A DNA stretch of 64,000 nucleotides from Spirochaetota bacterium (GCA_022703505.1 JAKLDN010000004.1:186001-250000), one strand, 5' to 3'; numbered from the stretch's first letter, positions 40,694 through 48,848 are shown. A program made the numbers and translations. The notes: a model not told the origin generated them from the sequence alone.

Positions 40694-42216
40694 GCGTATT
40701 CGACGATGCGAGTCTCACGGATGATCGTGACCTTGATCCGTCCGGGGTACCGCAGGTCCGTCTCGATCTTCTTGGCGATGGACTTGCACAGGTCCTTGGC
40801 GTCGTCGTCGGAGACCTGCTCGTTGTTCACCAGGATCCGGAGCTCCCGGCCGGCCTGGATGGCGTAGGCCTTGTCCACCCCGGAGAAGCTCTCCGCGATG
40901 TTCTCCAGGTTTTCCAGGCGCTTGATATAGTTGTCCAGGGTCTCCCGGCGGGCTCCCGGCCGGGCCGCGCTGATGGCGTCCGCCATCTGGACGATGACGC
41001 TCTCCGGGCAGGAGGGCTCCACGTCCGCGTGGTGGGATCCGATGGCGTTGATGACCCGGGGATCCTCTCCCAGCTTTCGGGCCAGTTCCATGCCGACCTC
41101 CGCGTGGTTCTGGTCCGAGTCCGTCTCGATGCCCTTGCCGATGTCGTGGAGCAGGGCTCCCCGCTTGGCGATCTCCCGGTTGAGGCCGATCTCCGCGGCC
41201 AGCATGCCCGCGATGACGGCCACCTCCTTGGAGTGGGCCAGGACGTTCTGGCCGTAGCTGGTCCGGTAGTGCAGGCGGCCCAGGGCCTTGATCAGCTCGG
41301 GATTCAAGTTGTGGAGGCCCAGGTCGAAGACGACCTTCTCCCCCTCCTCGAAGATCTTCTGGCTGATCTCCCGGGTGACCTTCTGGACGACCTCCTCGAT
41401 CCGGGCGGGATGGATACGCCCGTCGGAGATGAGCCGTTCCAGGGACACCCGCGCGATCTCCCGGCGGACCGGGTCGAAGCAGGAGATGACGACCGCCTCG
41501 GGGGTATCGTCGATGATGACGTCCACCCCGGTCAGGGTCTCCAGGGTCCGGATGTTCCGGCCCTCCCGGCCGATGATCCGGCCCTTCATCTCGTCCGAGG
41601 GCAGGCTGACGCTGGTCACCGTGACCTCGGTGGTCACCTCCGTGGCCAGCCGCTGGATGGTGGTGACCAGGATGTCCCGGGCCTTCCGGTCCGAGGCGAC
41701 CTGGGCTTCCTGCTCGATCTTGTTGATGATGACCTGGGCGTCCCGCTTGGCCTCGTTCTCCAGGCCCTGGATGATGATCTTCTTGGCGTCGTCGGCGGAA
41801 AGGCCGGAGATGCGCTCGAGCTCCTTGCGGTACCGCTCTTCCTGGCCCGCCAGGAATTCCTCTTTGTCCTGGGCTTCCTTCTCCCGGGTCTGCAGGACCT
41901 GCTCCTGCTTGTCCAGGGATTGGACCTTCTTGTCGAGACTCTCTTCCTTCTGAAGTATCCGTCGCTCGAATCTCTGGAGTTCGGCCCTGCGTTCCCGAAC
42001 CTCGCGCTCTTGCTGGTTTCTCTCCCGAATGAGTTGGTCCTTGGCTTCGACGAGGATTTCCCTCTTCTCGGCCTCGGCTTGCTTGACCGCTTCCTGTTTA
42101 ATTCGCTCGGCCGACTGTTCGGCCGAGGAAAGTTGAAATCTGGCATACAGCCAGCGGATCGTCCATCCCAGGATCAAACCAGTAAGAGGAAGGGCTAAGT
42201 ACACTATAGCCTTCAT
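40687..42216 (-). CDS. rny: Ribonuclease Y
   Basis: 509 residues. An N-terminal membrane helix (VYLALPLTGLILGWTIRWLYA) is followed by a long coiled coil (about 30-185), a KH domain (about 205-270, IIGREGRNIRTLETLTGVDVI) and an HD domain (about 330-425) with HDIGKGIE and the downstream D. It is a membrane-bound endoribonuclease that starts mRNA turnover. The AGGAGGAGCC box precedes the ATG. Its transcript runs on to ymdB through copy C of the repeat. Confidence 0.97.
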   Translation of the reverse strand: MKAIVYLALPLTGLILGWTIRWLYARFQLSSAEQSAERIKQEAVKQAEAEKREILVEAKDQLIRERNQQEREVRERRAELQRFERRILQKEESLDKKVQSLDKQEQVLQTREKEAQDKEEFLAGQEERYRKELERISGLSADDAKKIIIQGLENEAKRDAQVIINKIEQEAQVASDRKARDILVTTIQRLATEVTTEVTVTSVSLPSDEMKGRIIGREGRNIRTLETLTGVDVIIDDTPEAVVISCFDPVRREIARVSLERLISDGRIHPARIEEVVQKVTREISQKIFEEGEKVVFDLGLHNLNPELIKALGRLHYRTSYGQNVLAHSKEVAVIAGMLAAEIGLNREIAKRGALLHDIGKGIETDSDQNHAEVGMELARKLGEDPRVINAIGSHHADVEPSCPESVIVQMADAISAARPGARRETLDNYIKRLENLENIAESFSGVDKAYAIQAGRELRILVNNEQVSDDDAKDLCKSIAKKIETDLRYPGRIKVTIIRETRIVEYAR

Positions 42217-42244
42217 GGCTCCTCCTACTTACTATTAGGAATTG

Positions 42245-42272
42245 ATTATACGAATCGACTCCCATTTGTCAA
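42245..42272 (-). promoter_or_regulatory. Sigma-70-type promoter of rny
   Basis: On the minus strand TTGACA (42267-42272), a 16-nt spacer and TATAAT (42245-42250): both boxes match the consensus exactly. The leader is about 20 nt. Confidence 0.85.
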
Positions 42273-42291
42273 GAAAGAACGTGGATCGGAA

Positions 42292-42320
42292 TTGACGGCC
42301 CGGGCAGGCGGGTCTATAGT
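42292..42320 (+). promoter_or_regulatory. Sigma-70-type promoter of the RRM gene
   Basis: TTGACG (42292-42297), a 17-nt spacer and TATAGT (42315-42320). It is divergent from the rny promoter, with the -35 boxes 19 nt apart. The leader of about 90 nt includes a small hairpin (CCGCCC-TG-GGCGG near 42357-42370), and it may matter for regulation. Confidence 0.8.
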
Positions 42321-42415
42321 TTAAGCGCGTCCGCTCTTCAAGGAAGGACGTCGAACCGCCCTGGGCGGGTCGAATCGCGGGCCGTTCATCGGCCACCACC
42401 CCGAGGATTCCCGGC

Positions 42416-42706
42416 ATGGCTAAAAAGATCTACGTGGGGAACGTAAGCTTCTCCACCACCGAATCCAGCCTGAAAAATCTCTTCTCCCAGTACGGGGAAG
42501 TGCTTTCCGCGAACGTCGTCATGGACCGCGTCACGGGCCGGTCCAAGGGGTTCGCCTTCGTGGAGATGGCGGACGACGCGGCGGCCCAGTCGGCCATCCA
42601 GGCCCTGGACGGCAAAGAGTTCGAGGGACGCCAAGTCCGCGTGAACGAGGCCATGGACAAGCCCCGGTCCTCCGGGGGATACGGAGACCGCTCCAACCGG
42701 TACTGA
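42416..42706 (+). CDS. RRM-domain RNA-binding protein
   Basis: 96 residues with one RRM. RNP2 is KIYVGNVSF (4-12) and RNP1 is RSKGFAFVEM (about 42-51). A short Gly/Arg/Ser tail (RSSGGYGDRSNRY) follows. It resembles bacterial and cyanobacterial Rbp proteins, which act as RNA chaperones, often under cold stress. Sits opposite rny, from which it is transcribed divergently; a shared role in RNA handling is plausible but unproven. Confidence 0.95.
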   Translation: MAKKIYVGNVSFSTTESSLKNLFSQYGEVLSANVVMDRVTGRSKGFAFVEMADDAAAQSAIQALDGKEFEGRQVRVNEAMDKPRSSGGYGDRSNRY

Positions 42707-42750
42707 ACCCGTCCGCCGCGACCCGCGCGGCTTCCGAGTACCGCACTTCC

Positions 42751-42777
42751 GCCCCGCCCCCCGGCGGGGCGCTTTGT
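42751..42777 (+). terminator. Terminator of the RRM gene
   Basis: GCCCCGCC-CCCC-GGCGGGGC then GCTTTGTT. It is GC-rich with a short T-rich tail. Confidence 0.8.
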
Positions 42778-42789
42778 TATAAAAATGTA

Positions 42790-42917
42790 GACAGGATGTA
42801 CAAGATTCTGAACGGATGAACAGGATACTGAAGCAAAGAAAGAAGTGAAAAAAACGCGATTCCTCCTGTTCTCCTTCCCATCCTGTTCATCCTGGATCCA
42901 ATCCTGTCCATCCTGTC
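42790..42917. repeat. Large imperfect inverted repeat of GACAGGATG words
   Basis: The left arm 42790-42825 (GACAGGATGTACAAGATTCT and on) pairs with the right arm 42881-42917 (TCCTGTTCATCCTGGATCCA and on). The two arms share about 80% of positions. The space between them is A-rich (GAAGCAAAGAAAGAAGTGAA). It ends 4 nt before the stop codon of rluD. Confidence 0.8.
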
Positions 42918-42921
42918 GGAA

Positions 42922-43881
42922 TTATCCGGAAACCGTATTCGATTCCCCGAATTCCGCGCGGAGGGCCGCCAGGACCCGGCGGAAGCGCTCCGGGACCTCC
43001 GCCGTGAACGTGGAGGGCTCGGAGCGCCCGGGCAGGAGGATGCGGAGCCGCCGGGCGTGGAGCATGAGGGTGGCCTCCGGGAACCGCAGATCCCGGCGCC
43101 CGTAGAGAGGGTCCCCCAGGATCGGGCAGCCCAGGGCTTTCATATGCACGCGGAGCTGGTGGGTCCGACCGGTCCGGGGTCGCAGGGCGACGAGACTATA
43201 GGGTCCGAGGCTTTCCAGCACCTTCCAGTCTGTGACGGCGAGCTTGCCTCCGGTTTCCACGGGGGCGAAGCGCTTCCGGTCCCGGGGATCCCGGCCCATC
43301 CGGCCCTCCACCCTGCCCGACGGGGCGGGAAGGGGGCGGGAGCAGAGGGCGAGATACTCTTTCAGGACCCGGCGGTCCCGGAACTGGGCGGAAAGGAACT
43401 CCTGGGCCTCCGCGTCCTTGGCCGCGATGAGGAGCCCCGAGGTGTCCTTGTCCAGGCGGTGGACGATCCCGGCCCGGTCCGGCGCCGCCCCCGGGGCGGA
43501 TCCCCGGTCGCCCGCCTCCGCGCCGCCGCCGGGCCGCCGGCCGGCCAGGGCGTTGGCCAGGGTCCCGCTCCAGTTGCCGTGGGCGGGATGGGTCACCATG
43601 CCCTGGGCCTTGTCCACCACGATCACCCGCTCGTCCTCGTAGAGGACCGAAAGGGGGATGTCCTCGGGCTCCAGGCCCGCGGGGATCTCCTCTTCCCATG
43701 TAAGTGAAAGTCGGTCCCCCTCCCGGAGCACCCGGGAGGGCTTGGCGGGTCTCCCGTTCACCGCGGCCGAGCGGAGGCGGGCTTTCAGCTGGGACCGGCT
43801 CAGGAGTCTCAGCGTCTCGGACACGTACACGTCGAGCCGGGCGTTCCCCGGTCCCTCGACGATACCTTCGAAGGATGCCAT
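42922..43881 (-). CDS. rluD: RluD-like 23S rRNA pseudouridine synthase
   Basis: 319 residues from the ATG at 43881. An N-terminal S4-like domain (LDVYVSETLRLLSRSQLKARL) precedes the catalytic domain with GIVHRLDKDTSGLLIAAK, where the Asp of RLDKDTSG is catalytic. TGRTHQLRVHMKALGCPILGD is the second signature. It likely modifies helix 69 or another site of 23S rRNA. Residues around 140-160 (GGGAEAGDRGSAPGAAPD) are a small insertion not usual in the family. Confidence 0.93.
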   Translation of the reverse strand: MASFEGIVEGPGNARLDVYVSETLRLLSRSQLKARLRSAAVNGRPAKPSRVLREGDRLSLTWEEEIPAGLEPEDIPLSVLYEDERVIVVDKAQGMVTHPAHGNWSGTLANALAGRRPGGGAEAGDRGSAPGAAPDRAGIVHRLDKDTSGLLIAAKDAEAQEFLSAQFRDRRVLKEYLALCSRPLPAPSGRVEGRMGRDPRDRKRFAPVETGGKLAVTDWKVLESLGPYSLVALRPRTGRTHQLRVHMKALGCPILGDPLYGRRDLRFPEATLMLHARRLRILLPGRSEPSTFTAEVPERFRRVLAALRAEFGESNTVSG

Positions 43882-44038
43882 ATCCCTTCCCGCGCGGATT
43901 TCGGATCGGGCAGTTGAGCCGGCCCGCGTTATCCTGTATCGTAATGGTTCGGCCGCGCGCGTCCGAGTATACGATCCCCGGGTGGTTCCGGGCAATGGCG
44001 CGGTCCGAGCCCGACTTTGGGGTACGCCGGAGGAAGCC

Positions 44039-44809
44039 ATGTGGTCCACCTTCGCCCTCTCACCCGGAACGACCTACGCGATCCGGTTCCCGGGGGTCAA
44101 CCTCTATTTCCGCGCCGAGGGGGTCCTCTGGGGCGTCGCCTCGGAGTTCGTCGCCAAGCCCCAGCGCCCCGCCCCGGCCGCGGTGGTTCGGAACCCCCCG
44201 AAAACCCTGGAGTGGAAGTACTCCGCCCTGCTGGGGGCCGCGGAGCTCACCCTCCGCCCTACCCTCTCCCCCCGGGCCTACGAGGTCCAGCTGACCCAGG
44301 CGGTATCCATCCTCCCGGGGGTGGAACTGGACGGGTACGTGTTCCTGCCCCTGCGGGCGGAGGTCCTGGCCGCGGAGGGGACCATCCTGGCCTCCCTTCC
44401 CCTACAGCGCCGGAAGAACTCCTGGTTCGGGTCCCCCCAGGAGGGCGTCCTCTGCGAGGCCGTGGTATCCGCGTTCAGCGCCGCGGAGGAACTGGGAAGA
44501 TTCCTGGCGGATCCTTCCCCGGCCCTCGCGGTCTGTCCCATCTCCGTGCGGAACGACATGGCCGAGGGCATGGACCTGGTCCGGCTCTGCATTCCCACGG
44601 ACATCCTGTCCGTCTACGGCGGGGAGGGGATCTACGCGACGGATCGGGTCCTGTGCTCCTTCACGTCCGACGGCTTGCAGGTCCGGCCGAAGCGCGGCAT
44701 GGACCCCCTGCTGGGACGGATGGAGGTCCGCCACGCGGCCCGGAAGGGCCCCGAGGAACGGTTCTTTTCCCGGGGGATGGACATCCTCCGGTACATCACG
44801 GGAATTTAA
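44039..44809 (+). CDS. DUF432-like protein of unknown function
   Basis: 256 residues from the ATG at 44039, preceded by GGAGGAAG. Beta-rich, acidic and without signal peptide or membrane helix. The segments EWKYSALLGAAELTLRPTLSP, LQRRKNSWFGSPQEGVLCEAV and RLCIPTDILSVYGGEGIYATD look like conserved blocks, and I judge it most like DUF432, which is often found next to or fused with MscS channels. It lies 18 nt before an mscS gene here, supporting a role in channel gating or regulation. Confidence 0.6.
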   Translation: MWSTFALSPGTTYAIRFPGVNLYFRAEGVLWGVASEFVAKPQRPAPAAVVRNPPKTLEWKYSALLGAAELTLRPTLSPRAYEVQLTQAVSILPGVELDGYVFLPLRAEVLAAEGTILASLPLQRRKNSWFGSPQEGVLCEAVVSAFSAAEELGRFLADPSPALAVCPISVRNDMAEGMDLVRLCIPTDILSVYGGEGIYATDRVLCSFTSDGLQVRPKRGMDPLLGRMEVRHAARKGPEERFFSRGMDILRYITGI

Positions 44810-44827
44810 CCCCCAGGAGGAGCCGCC

Positions 44828-45673
44828 ATGCAGGGATCTGCCCCCGTGGTCCGGGCCTTGGACAACCTGAATCTGAGAAAATCCCTGGACGACCTGATCA
44901 CCCTGGAAGCCCTGGGCACGGCCCTCAAGCTCGCGGGAATCCTGGTCCTGGGCCTGATCGTCGTGCGGGTGGCCGTCGCGGTGACCCGGAGGTTCAGCCG
45001 GAAAACCCTTTCCCCCAGGACCTCGGAGCTCCTGGTCAAGTTCGTGCGGTATACCGGCTTCTTCCTTGTGGCCGTGAACCTGGCCAACGCGGCGGGCCTG
45101 GACCTCTCGGCCCTCCTGGGGGCCGCCGGGATCGCGGGGATCGCCATCGGCTTCGCGGCCCAGACCTCCATCTCCAACCTGATCAGCGGGATCTTCCTCC
45201 TGACCGAGAAGGCCTACGCCGTGGGGGACGTCCTGGACGTGGGCGGCGGCACCGTAGGGGTCGTGGATTCCATCGATATGCTCTCGGTCAAGCTCAAGAC
45301 CTTCGACAACCGCCTGGTCCGGATCCCCAACGAGACCCTGGTCAAGTCGAACATCACCAACGTCACCCGCTACCCCATCCGCCGCCTCAACATCAACATC
45401 ACCATCACCTACGGGGACGACATCGAGAAGGCCCGCCGGATCCTACTGGAAACCGCGGACGCCAATCCCTGGATCCTCCGTTCCCCCAACCCCATCTTCA
45501 TCGTGGAGGGCTTCGGGGAGAGCGGGATCAACCTCTTCTTCGGGGTATGGTTCACCAAGGACGAGTTCGTGGACGCCAAGAACTCGATGTACATCGAGAT
45601 CAAGAGGCGCTTCGACGAGGAGAAAGTGGAGTTCGCCTTCCGGACTGTGACGGTGTACCAGAAAAAGGGATAG
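44828..45673 (+). CDS. mscS: Small-conductance mechanosensitive channel
   Basis: 281 residues. Three membrane segments; the third, pore-lining one has LSALLGAAGIAGIAIGFAAQ, the Ala/Gly-packed helix of MscS. The SNLISGIFLLTEKAYAVGDV motif follows, and then the cytoplasmic vestibule (VDSIDMLSVKLKTFDNRLV, RIPNETLVKSNITNVTRYP). It opens on osmotic downshock to release solutes. It shares a transcript with the DUF432-like gene, and its 3' end meets element D. Confidence 0.95.
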   Translation: MQGSAPVVRALDNLNLRKSLDDLITLEALGTALKLAGILVLGLIVVRVAVAVTRRFSRKTLSPRTSELLVKFVRYTGFFLVAVNLANAAGLDLSALLGAAGIAGIAIGFAAQTSISNLISGIFLLTEKAYAVGDVLDVGGGTVGVVDSIDMLSVKLKTFDNRLVRIPNETLVKSNITNVTRYPIRRLNINITITYGDDIEKARRILLETADANPWILRSPNPIFIVEGFGESGINLFFGVWFTKDEFVDAKNSMYIEIKRRFDEEKVEFAFRTVTVYQKKG

Positions 45674-45690
45674 GCCGCCTTTGCAGGACT

Positions 45691-45852
45691 CACCACGGAG
45701 GACACGAGCTCACGGAGGGCGACCGGCCGGCGCTGCCGGCCGGTCGGCGCCGAAGCGAGCTTCGGCGATCCCGACTCCGACAACCTCGACGAAGACCACA
45801 GGTCTTCGTTGCCGCTAGGCTGACATATAGTCAGCCTAGCGCCCTCCGTGGT
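45691..45852. repeat. Double-hairpin element, copy D, enclosed in a larger stem
   Basis: CACGGAGGGC (45711-45720) and GCCCTCCGTG (45841-45850) close a structure with four internal hairpins: 45721-45745 (GACCGGCCGGC-GCT-complement), 45748-45767 (CGCCGAAGC-GA-GCTTCGGCG), stem 1 at 45790-45808 (CGAAGACC-ACA-GGTCTTCG) and a variable stem at 45813-45841 (CGCTAGGCTGAC-ATATA-GTCAGCCTAGCG). The upstream head is CACCACGGAGGACACG. Stem 1 keeps pairing by a compensatory change against copies A and C. Confidence 0.85.
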
Positions 45853-46644
45853 TTAATCAATAAAACCATCCCCGGCGCGGCCCGCGCGGGTGGGCTTGTC
45901 GTAATATTCCACGTTCCAGAGGAAAAGGCCGCAGGCGGGGGCCGTGGACCCGGCCCGGCTCCGGTCCCGGGACTCCAGGACCTCCCGCATCCAGGAAGGA
46001 TCCCTCCCCTCGCCCTGGTACTCCACCATGGATCCCACCAGGGACCGGACCATGCGCAGGAGGAAGGCGTTCGCGGAGATCTCGAAGACCGCCTGCCCGC
46101 ATTCGAACCTCCAGGAGGCGGAGTGCACGAAGCGGTACCGGTTTTCCGAGGGATCCCTCGCGGCCGAGAAGGCGGTGAAGTCGGTTTCCCCGATCAGGAC
46201 GGAGGCCATGGCGTTCAGGGCCCGCAGGTCCGGGACCCGCCGGAGGTGCCAGGCGTACCGGGCGCGCCCGGGAGGGCACTCCCGGGATGTCTCGATGAAG
46301 TATCGGTAGGTCCGGAGCCGGGCGTCGTACCGGGCGTGGAAATCCGGATCCGCCTCCCGGGATTCCAGGATGCGGACATCCCGGGGCAGGAAACGGTTCA
46401 GGGCCAGGCGGAAACGGTCCCCGGGTATGGAGGGCATGTCCGACCGGAAGTGCGCGGTCTGGCGCTCCGCGTGGACCCCCGCGTCCGTCCGTCCCGCCCC
46501 GACCGCCTCCACGGGATGGCCGTGGAGGGCCCCCAGGGCCTTCTCCAGCTCCTCCTGCACGGAGCGGGCGTTCTTCTGCCTCTGCCAGCCGGAAAAATCC
46601 GTCCCGTCGTAGGACAGGTCCAGTCGAACGGTCCGCTCACTCAT
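45853..46644 (-). CDS. truA: tRNA pseudouridine(38-40) synthase
   Basis: 263 residues. Catalytic Asp in VGAGRTDAGVHAERQTAHF (about 50-60), with the YDGTDFSGWQRQ start and ISANAFLLRMVRSLVGSMVE at about 185. It isomerises uridines in tRNA anticodon stem-loops. Its start overlaps the DUF2225 stop by 8 nt; it is the last gene of the operon. The stop codon lies 2 nt from element D. Confidence 0.96.
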   Translation of the reverse strand: MSERTVRLDLSYDGTDFSGWQRQKNARSVQEELEKALGALHGHPVEAVGAGRTDAGVHAERQTAHFRSDMPSIPGDRFRLALNRFLPRDVRILESREADPDFHARYDARLRTYRYFIETSRECPPGRARYAWHLRRVPDLRALNAMASVLIGETDFTAFSAARDPSENRYRFVHSASWRFECGQAVFEISANAFLLRMVRSLVGSMVEYQGEGRDPSWMREVLESRDRSRAGSTAPACGLFLWNVEYYDKPTRAGRAGDGFID

Positions 46645-47521
46645 CGTCGGAATCGTCGTCCTGGTGGAGCTCCGCCTTGATCCGATCGTAGAGGTCCCGG
46701 GCCTTGTCCAGGAGGGGCCCCGGCTTGGCCTTGGATCGCTTGCCCAGGCCGAACATCTTGGCGATGGTGCGCTTGGACTCGTCCAGGATCTTCTCCCGGT
46801 AGGCCGGGTTCCCCCGGTTTCCGTACTTGAGCTCCAGGACCCCGGAGAGGTACAGGGCCCCCTCGTAGCCGTAGTTCTTGTCCGTGTCCGGCCCCATCCA
46901 CCGGGCCCCTCCGATGGGTTCCTTGCCCGACTGCTCCCGTTCGATCGCCCCCCGGTAGAGGACCCGGGCCTTGCGGTAGAAGACCAGGGCCAGGTAGTCG
47001 AAGTTCTCGTTCGGGGCCTTCTCGTGGAGGTGGCCGCAGAGCCAGGCCGCCCGGAGGCAGCACATCGCCCCCTTCAGGGTGGGCGAAAAATCCTTGGGGA
47101 AGTGCTCGTAGCAGAGCACCGCGAGGTAGTAGCTGGCCGCTCCCTCCAGGATCCGCCGGGAACCCTGGAAGTCCAGGCCCTCGAACACCTTCTGGACCTG
47201 GGCTATCCGGGCGGAGGTCTCCCCCTCCAGGACGTCCAGGGCCTTCTGGGGGGCCGCGGAAAAATCGGACCTGAGGGCGGCGTAGAAGCAGGAGGGGCAG
47301 ACGGTCACGTCGTAGACCAGGGGCTGGACCTCCCCGAAGTCCCGCATGGGTATGTACTGCCGGTGGAGCTCGTCCGTGAGGTCCCCCGCGTTCACCCTCC
47401 CGGAAAAAAGCTCCTCCCGGTGGAAAGCCGCCCCGCAGACCGGACAGCGCACGGCCTCCTTGGAGAAGAACGTGATCTTCTTGTCCTTGTCTTCCTTCCC
47501 CTTCATCAAGAGTCCCTTCAT
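46637..47521 (-). CDS. DUF2225 zinc-binding protein
   Basis: 294 residues starting at an ATGA overlap with acpS; a second ATG at 47506 is possible. Two CxxC pairs (CPVC at about 25-28 and CPSC at about 75-78) suggest a zinc site. The rest is helical, with TPR-like stretches (YYLAVLCYEHF, FDYLALVFYRKARVLY) and a Lys/Asp-rich tail (LHQDDDSDDE). Function unknown; widespread in spirochaetes and Firmicutes. Confidence 0.85.
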   Translation of the reverse strand: MKGLLMKGKEDKDKKITFFSKEAVRCPVCGAAFHREELFSGRVNAGDLTDELHRQYIPMRDFGEVQPLVYDVTVCPSCFYAALRSDFSAAPQKALDVLEGETSARIAQVQKVFEGLDFQGSRRILEGAASYYLAVLCYEHFPKDFSPTLKGAMCCLRAAWLCGHLHEKAPNENFDYLALVFYRKARVLYRGAIEREQSGKEPIGGARWMGPDTDKNYGYEGALYLSGVLELKYGNRGNPAYREKILDESKRTIAKMFGLGKRSKAKPGPLLDKARDLYDRIKAELHQDDDSDDE

Positions 47522-47895
47522 CGGCCGTCCTCGATCACCACCATCGCGATGGCGTTGTCCCGTTCGTGGGTCAGGGACAGGAGGATCCTCCCGCCTCCGG
47601 CGGCCTGGAATTTCTCCAGCGCCGTACCGGCCAGGACGATGTCCGGCCGCCCGTAGGGGGTGTTCTCCACCTGGATGTCCCGGAGCTTGATCCCCGCCAG
47701 GCCCGTGCCAAGGGCCTTGCCGAAGGCCTCCTTGGCCGCGAACCGCGCCGCCAGGGATAGGGAGAGGGTATCTCCCCGGCTGCGGGCCGCGGAGAGCTCC
47801 TCGGGATGGAAGAACCGTTCCGGGAGGCCCGGCACGGTCAGCCAGTGCTCGATCCGGCGGACGTGCACGACGTCCACGCCGATACCCAGGATCAT
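47518..47895 (-). CDS. acpS: Holo-[acyl-carrier-protein] synthase
   Basis: 125 residues. Opens MILGIGVDVVHVRRIE with the Mg-binding Asp, and contains FAAKEAFGKALGTG with the metal Glu and coenzyme-A-binding Lys. It attaches 4'-phosphopantetheine to ACP. The gene overlaps cdaR by 4 nt (ATGA) upstream and DUF2225 by 4 nt downstream. Confidence 0.96.
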   Translation of the reverse strand: MILGIGVDVVHVRRIEHWLTVPGLPERFFHPEELSAARSRGDTLSLSLAARFAAKEAFGKALGTGLAGIKLRDIQVENTPYGRPDIVLAGTALEKFQAAGGGRILLSLTHERDNAIAMVVIEDGR

Positions 47896-48848
47896 CGGGA
47901 CACCTCCGAGCTTCGGACTACGGCCAGGGTGACGGCGCCGGGGGTCCAGGCCTCCGGGCTCACCCCCGGGGGCACCCGGATCCCCACGGGCACGGTATAC
48001 ACTCCCGGCTCGTCGATCAGGGACAGGTCCGCGTACAGGGCGTCCGGGGCGGGCGTGAGGAAGGAGAGGTCGTTCCGGGCCCCGGCGACCCGCAGGGTGC
48101 CGGAGGGAAGTTCCCCAGCCACGGCCAGCCCCGGCGCCAGGCCTTCCAGCCGGATGGGAAGCCCTTCGAAACTCCGGTAGGCCAGGGCCCTCTGGATCTT
48201 GGCCCGGAACTCCACCGTCCCCGGCCCCGTGAAGCCCAGGAGGGGATCCCGCTGCTGGAGGCGGAGGACGGCGCTGAAGTCCTCGCTCCGTCCGGACAGC
48301 TCGATGAACTCGGTGGTTACGTCCGTGGCCTTCCGCACGAGGCTGGCGGGACCCTCGATCTCCGCGGTCGGGGGCACGAGCTCGGACGAGGCCAGCTCGA
48401 AGCCGGGGTCCGGGAAGCCCCGGAAGCTCGGGACCACGGGCACGGAGCGGGTGATCCTCTGTTCCAGGGCTATGGCCACCTCGGAGGGATCCACCCGGAT
48501 CTCCAGGGGATCTATCCCGACGGCGCTGCCGCGCTTCTCCACCACCACGGGCACCCGGTAGACCCCCTCGGCCTTGAACTCCGAGAGGTCCAGGACCGCC
48601 TCCAGGTCACCCTCCTGGACGGCGAAGATGGAGTTGGCCTCTCCCTTGAGCACGATCCGCACGGTCCGGGGGTAGGCGGAGGAGGGGGCCAGGTCCTCGC
48701 TCCCCACCAGCCGGAGGGGCACGGCAAGGGGGCGCTCCTCCAGACGGTTCAGCTGGTTGAAGGAGAACAGGAGCACCGCCGCCATGAAGGACAGGATCTT
48801 GGCGGGCCAGTTCTCCAGGATCCGCTCCAGGATCGGCTTACGGCTCAT
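47892..48848 (-). CDS. cdaR: YbbR/CdaR-domain regulator of CdaA
   Basis: 318 residues. A membrane helix near the N-terminus (PAKILSFMAAVLLFSFNQL) anchors at least three YbbR-like beta domains outside the membrane (about 40-110, 125-205 and 215-300). In Bacillus and Staphylococcus CdaR binds the transmembrane part of CdaA and controls c-di-AMP output. Start overlaps cdaA end by 11 nt. Confidence 0.9.
   Translation of the reverse strand: MSRKPILERILENWPAKILSFMAAVLLFSFNQLNRLEERPLAVPLRLVGSEDLAPSSAYPRTVRIVLKGEANSIFAVQEGDLEAVLDLSEFKAEGVYRVPVVVEKRGSAVGIDPLEIRVDPSEVAIALEQRITRSVPVVPSFRGFPDPGFELASSELVPPTAEIEGPASLVRKATDVTTEFIELSGRSEDFSAVLRLQQRDPLLGFTGPGTVEFRAKIQRALAYRSFEGLPIRLEGLAPGLAVAGELPSGTLRVAGARNDLSFLTPAPDALYADLSLIDEPGVYTVPVGIRVPPGVSPEAWTPGAVTLAVVRSSEVSR

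Noticed and set aside
42922-44049. ATG at 44049 as the rluD start
   Set aside because: The extra 56 residues would run across the start of the divergent DUF432-like gene and do not resemble an S4 domain; the ATG at 43881 gives the standard N-terminus.
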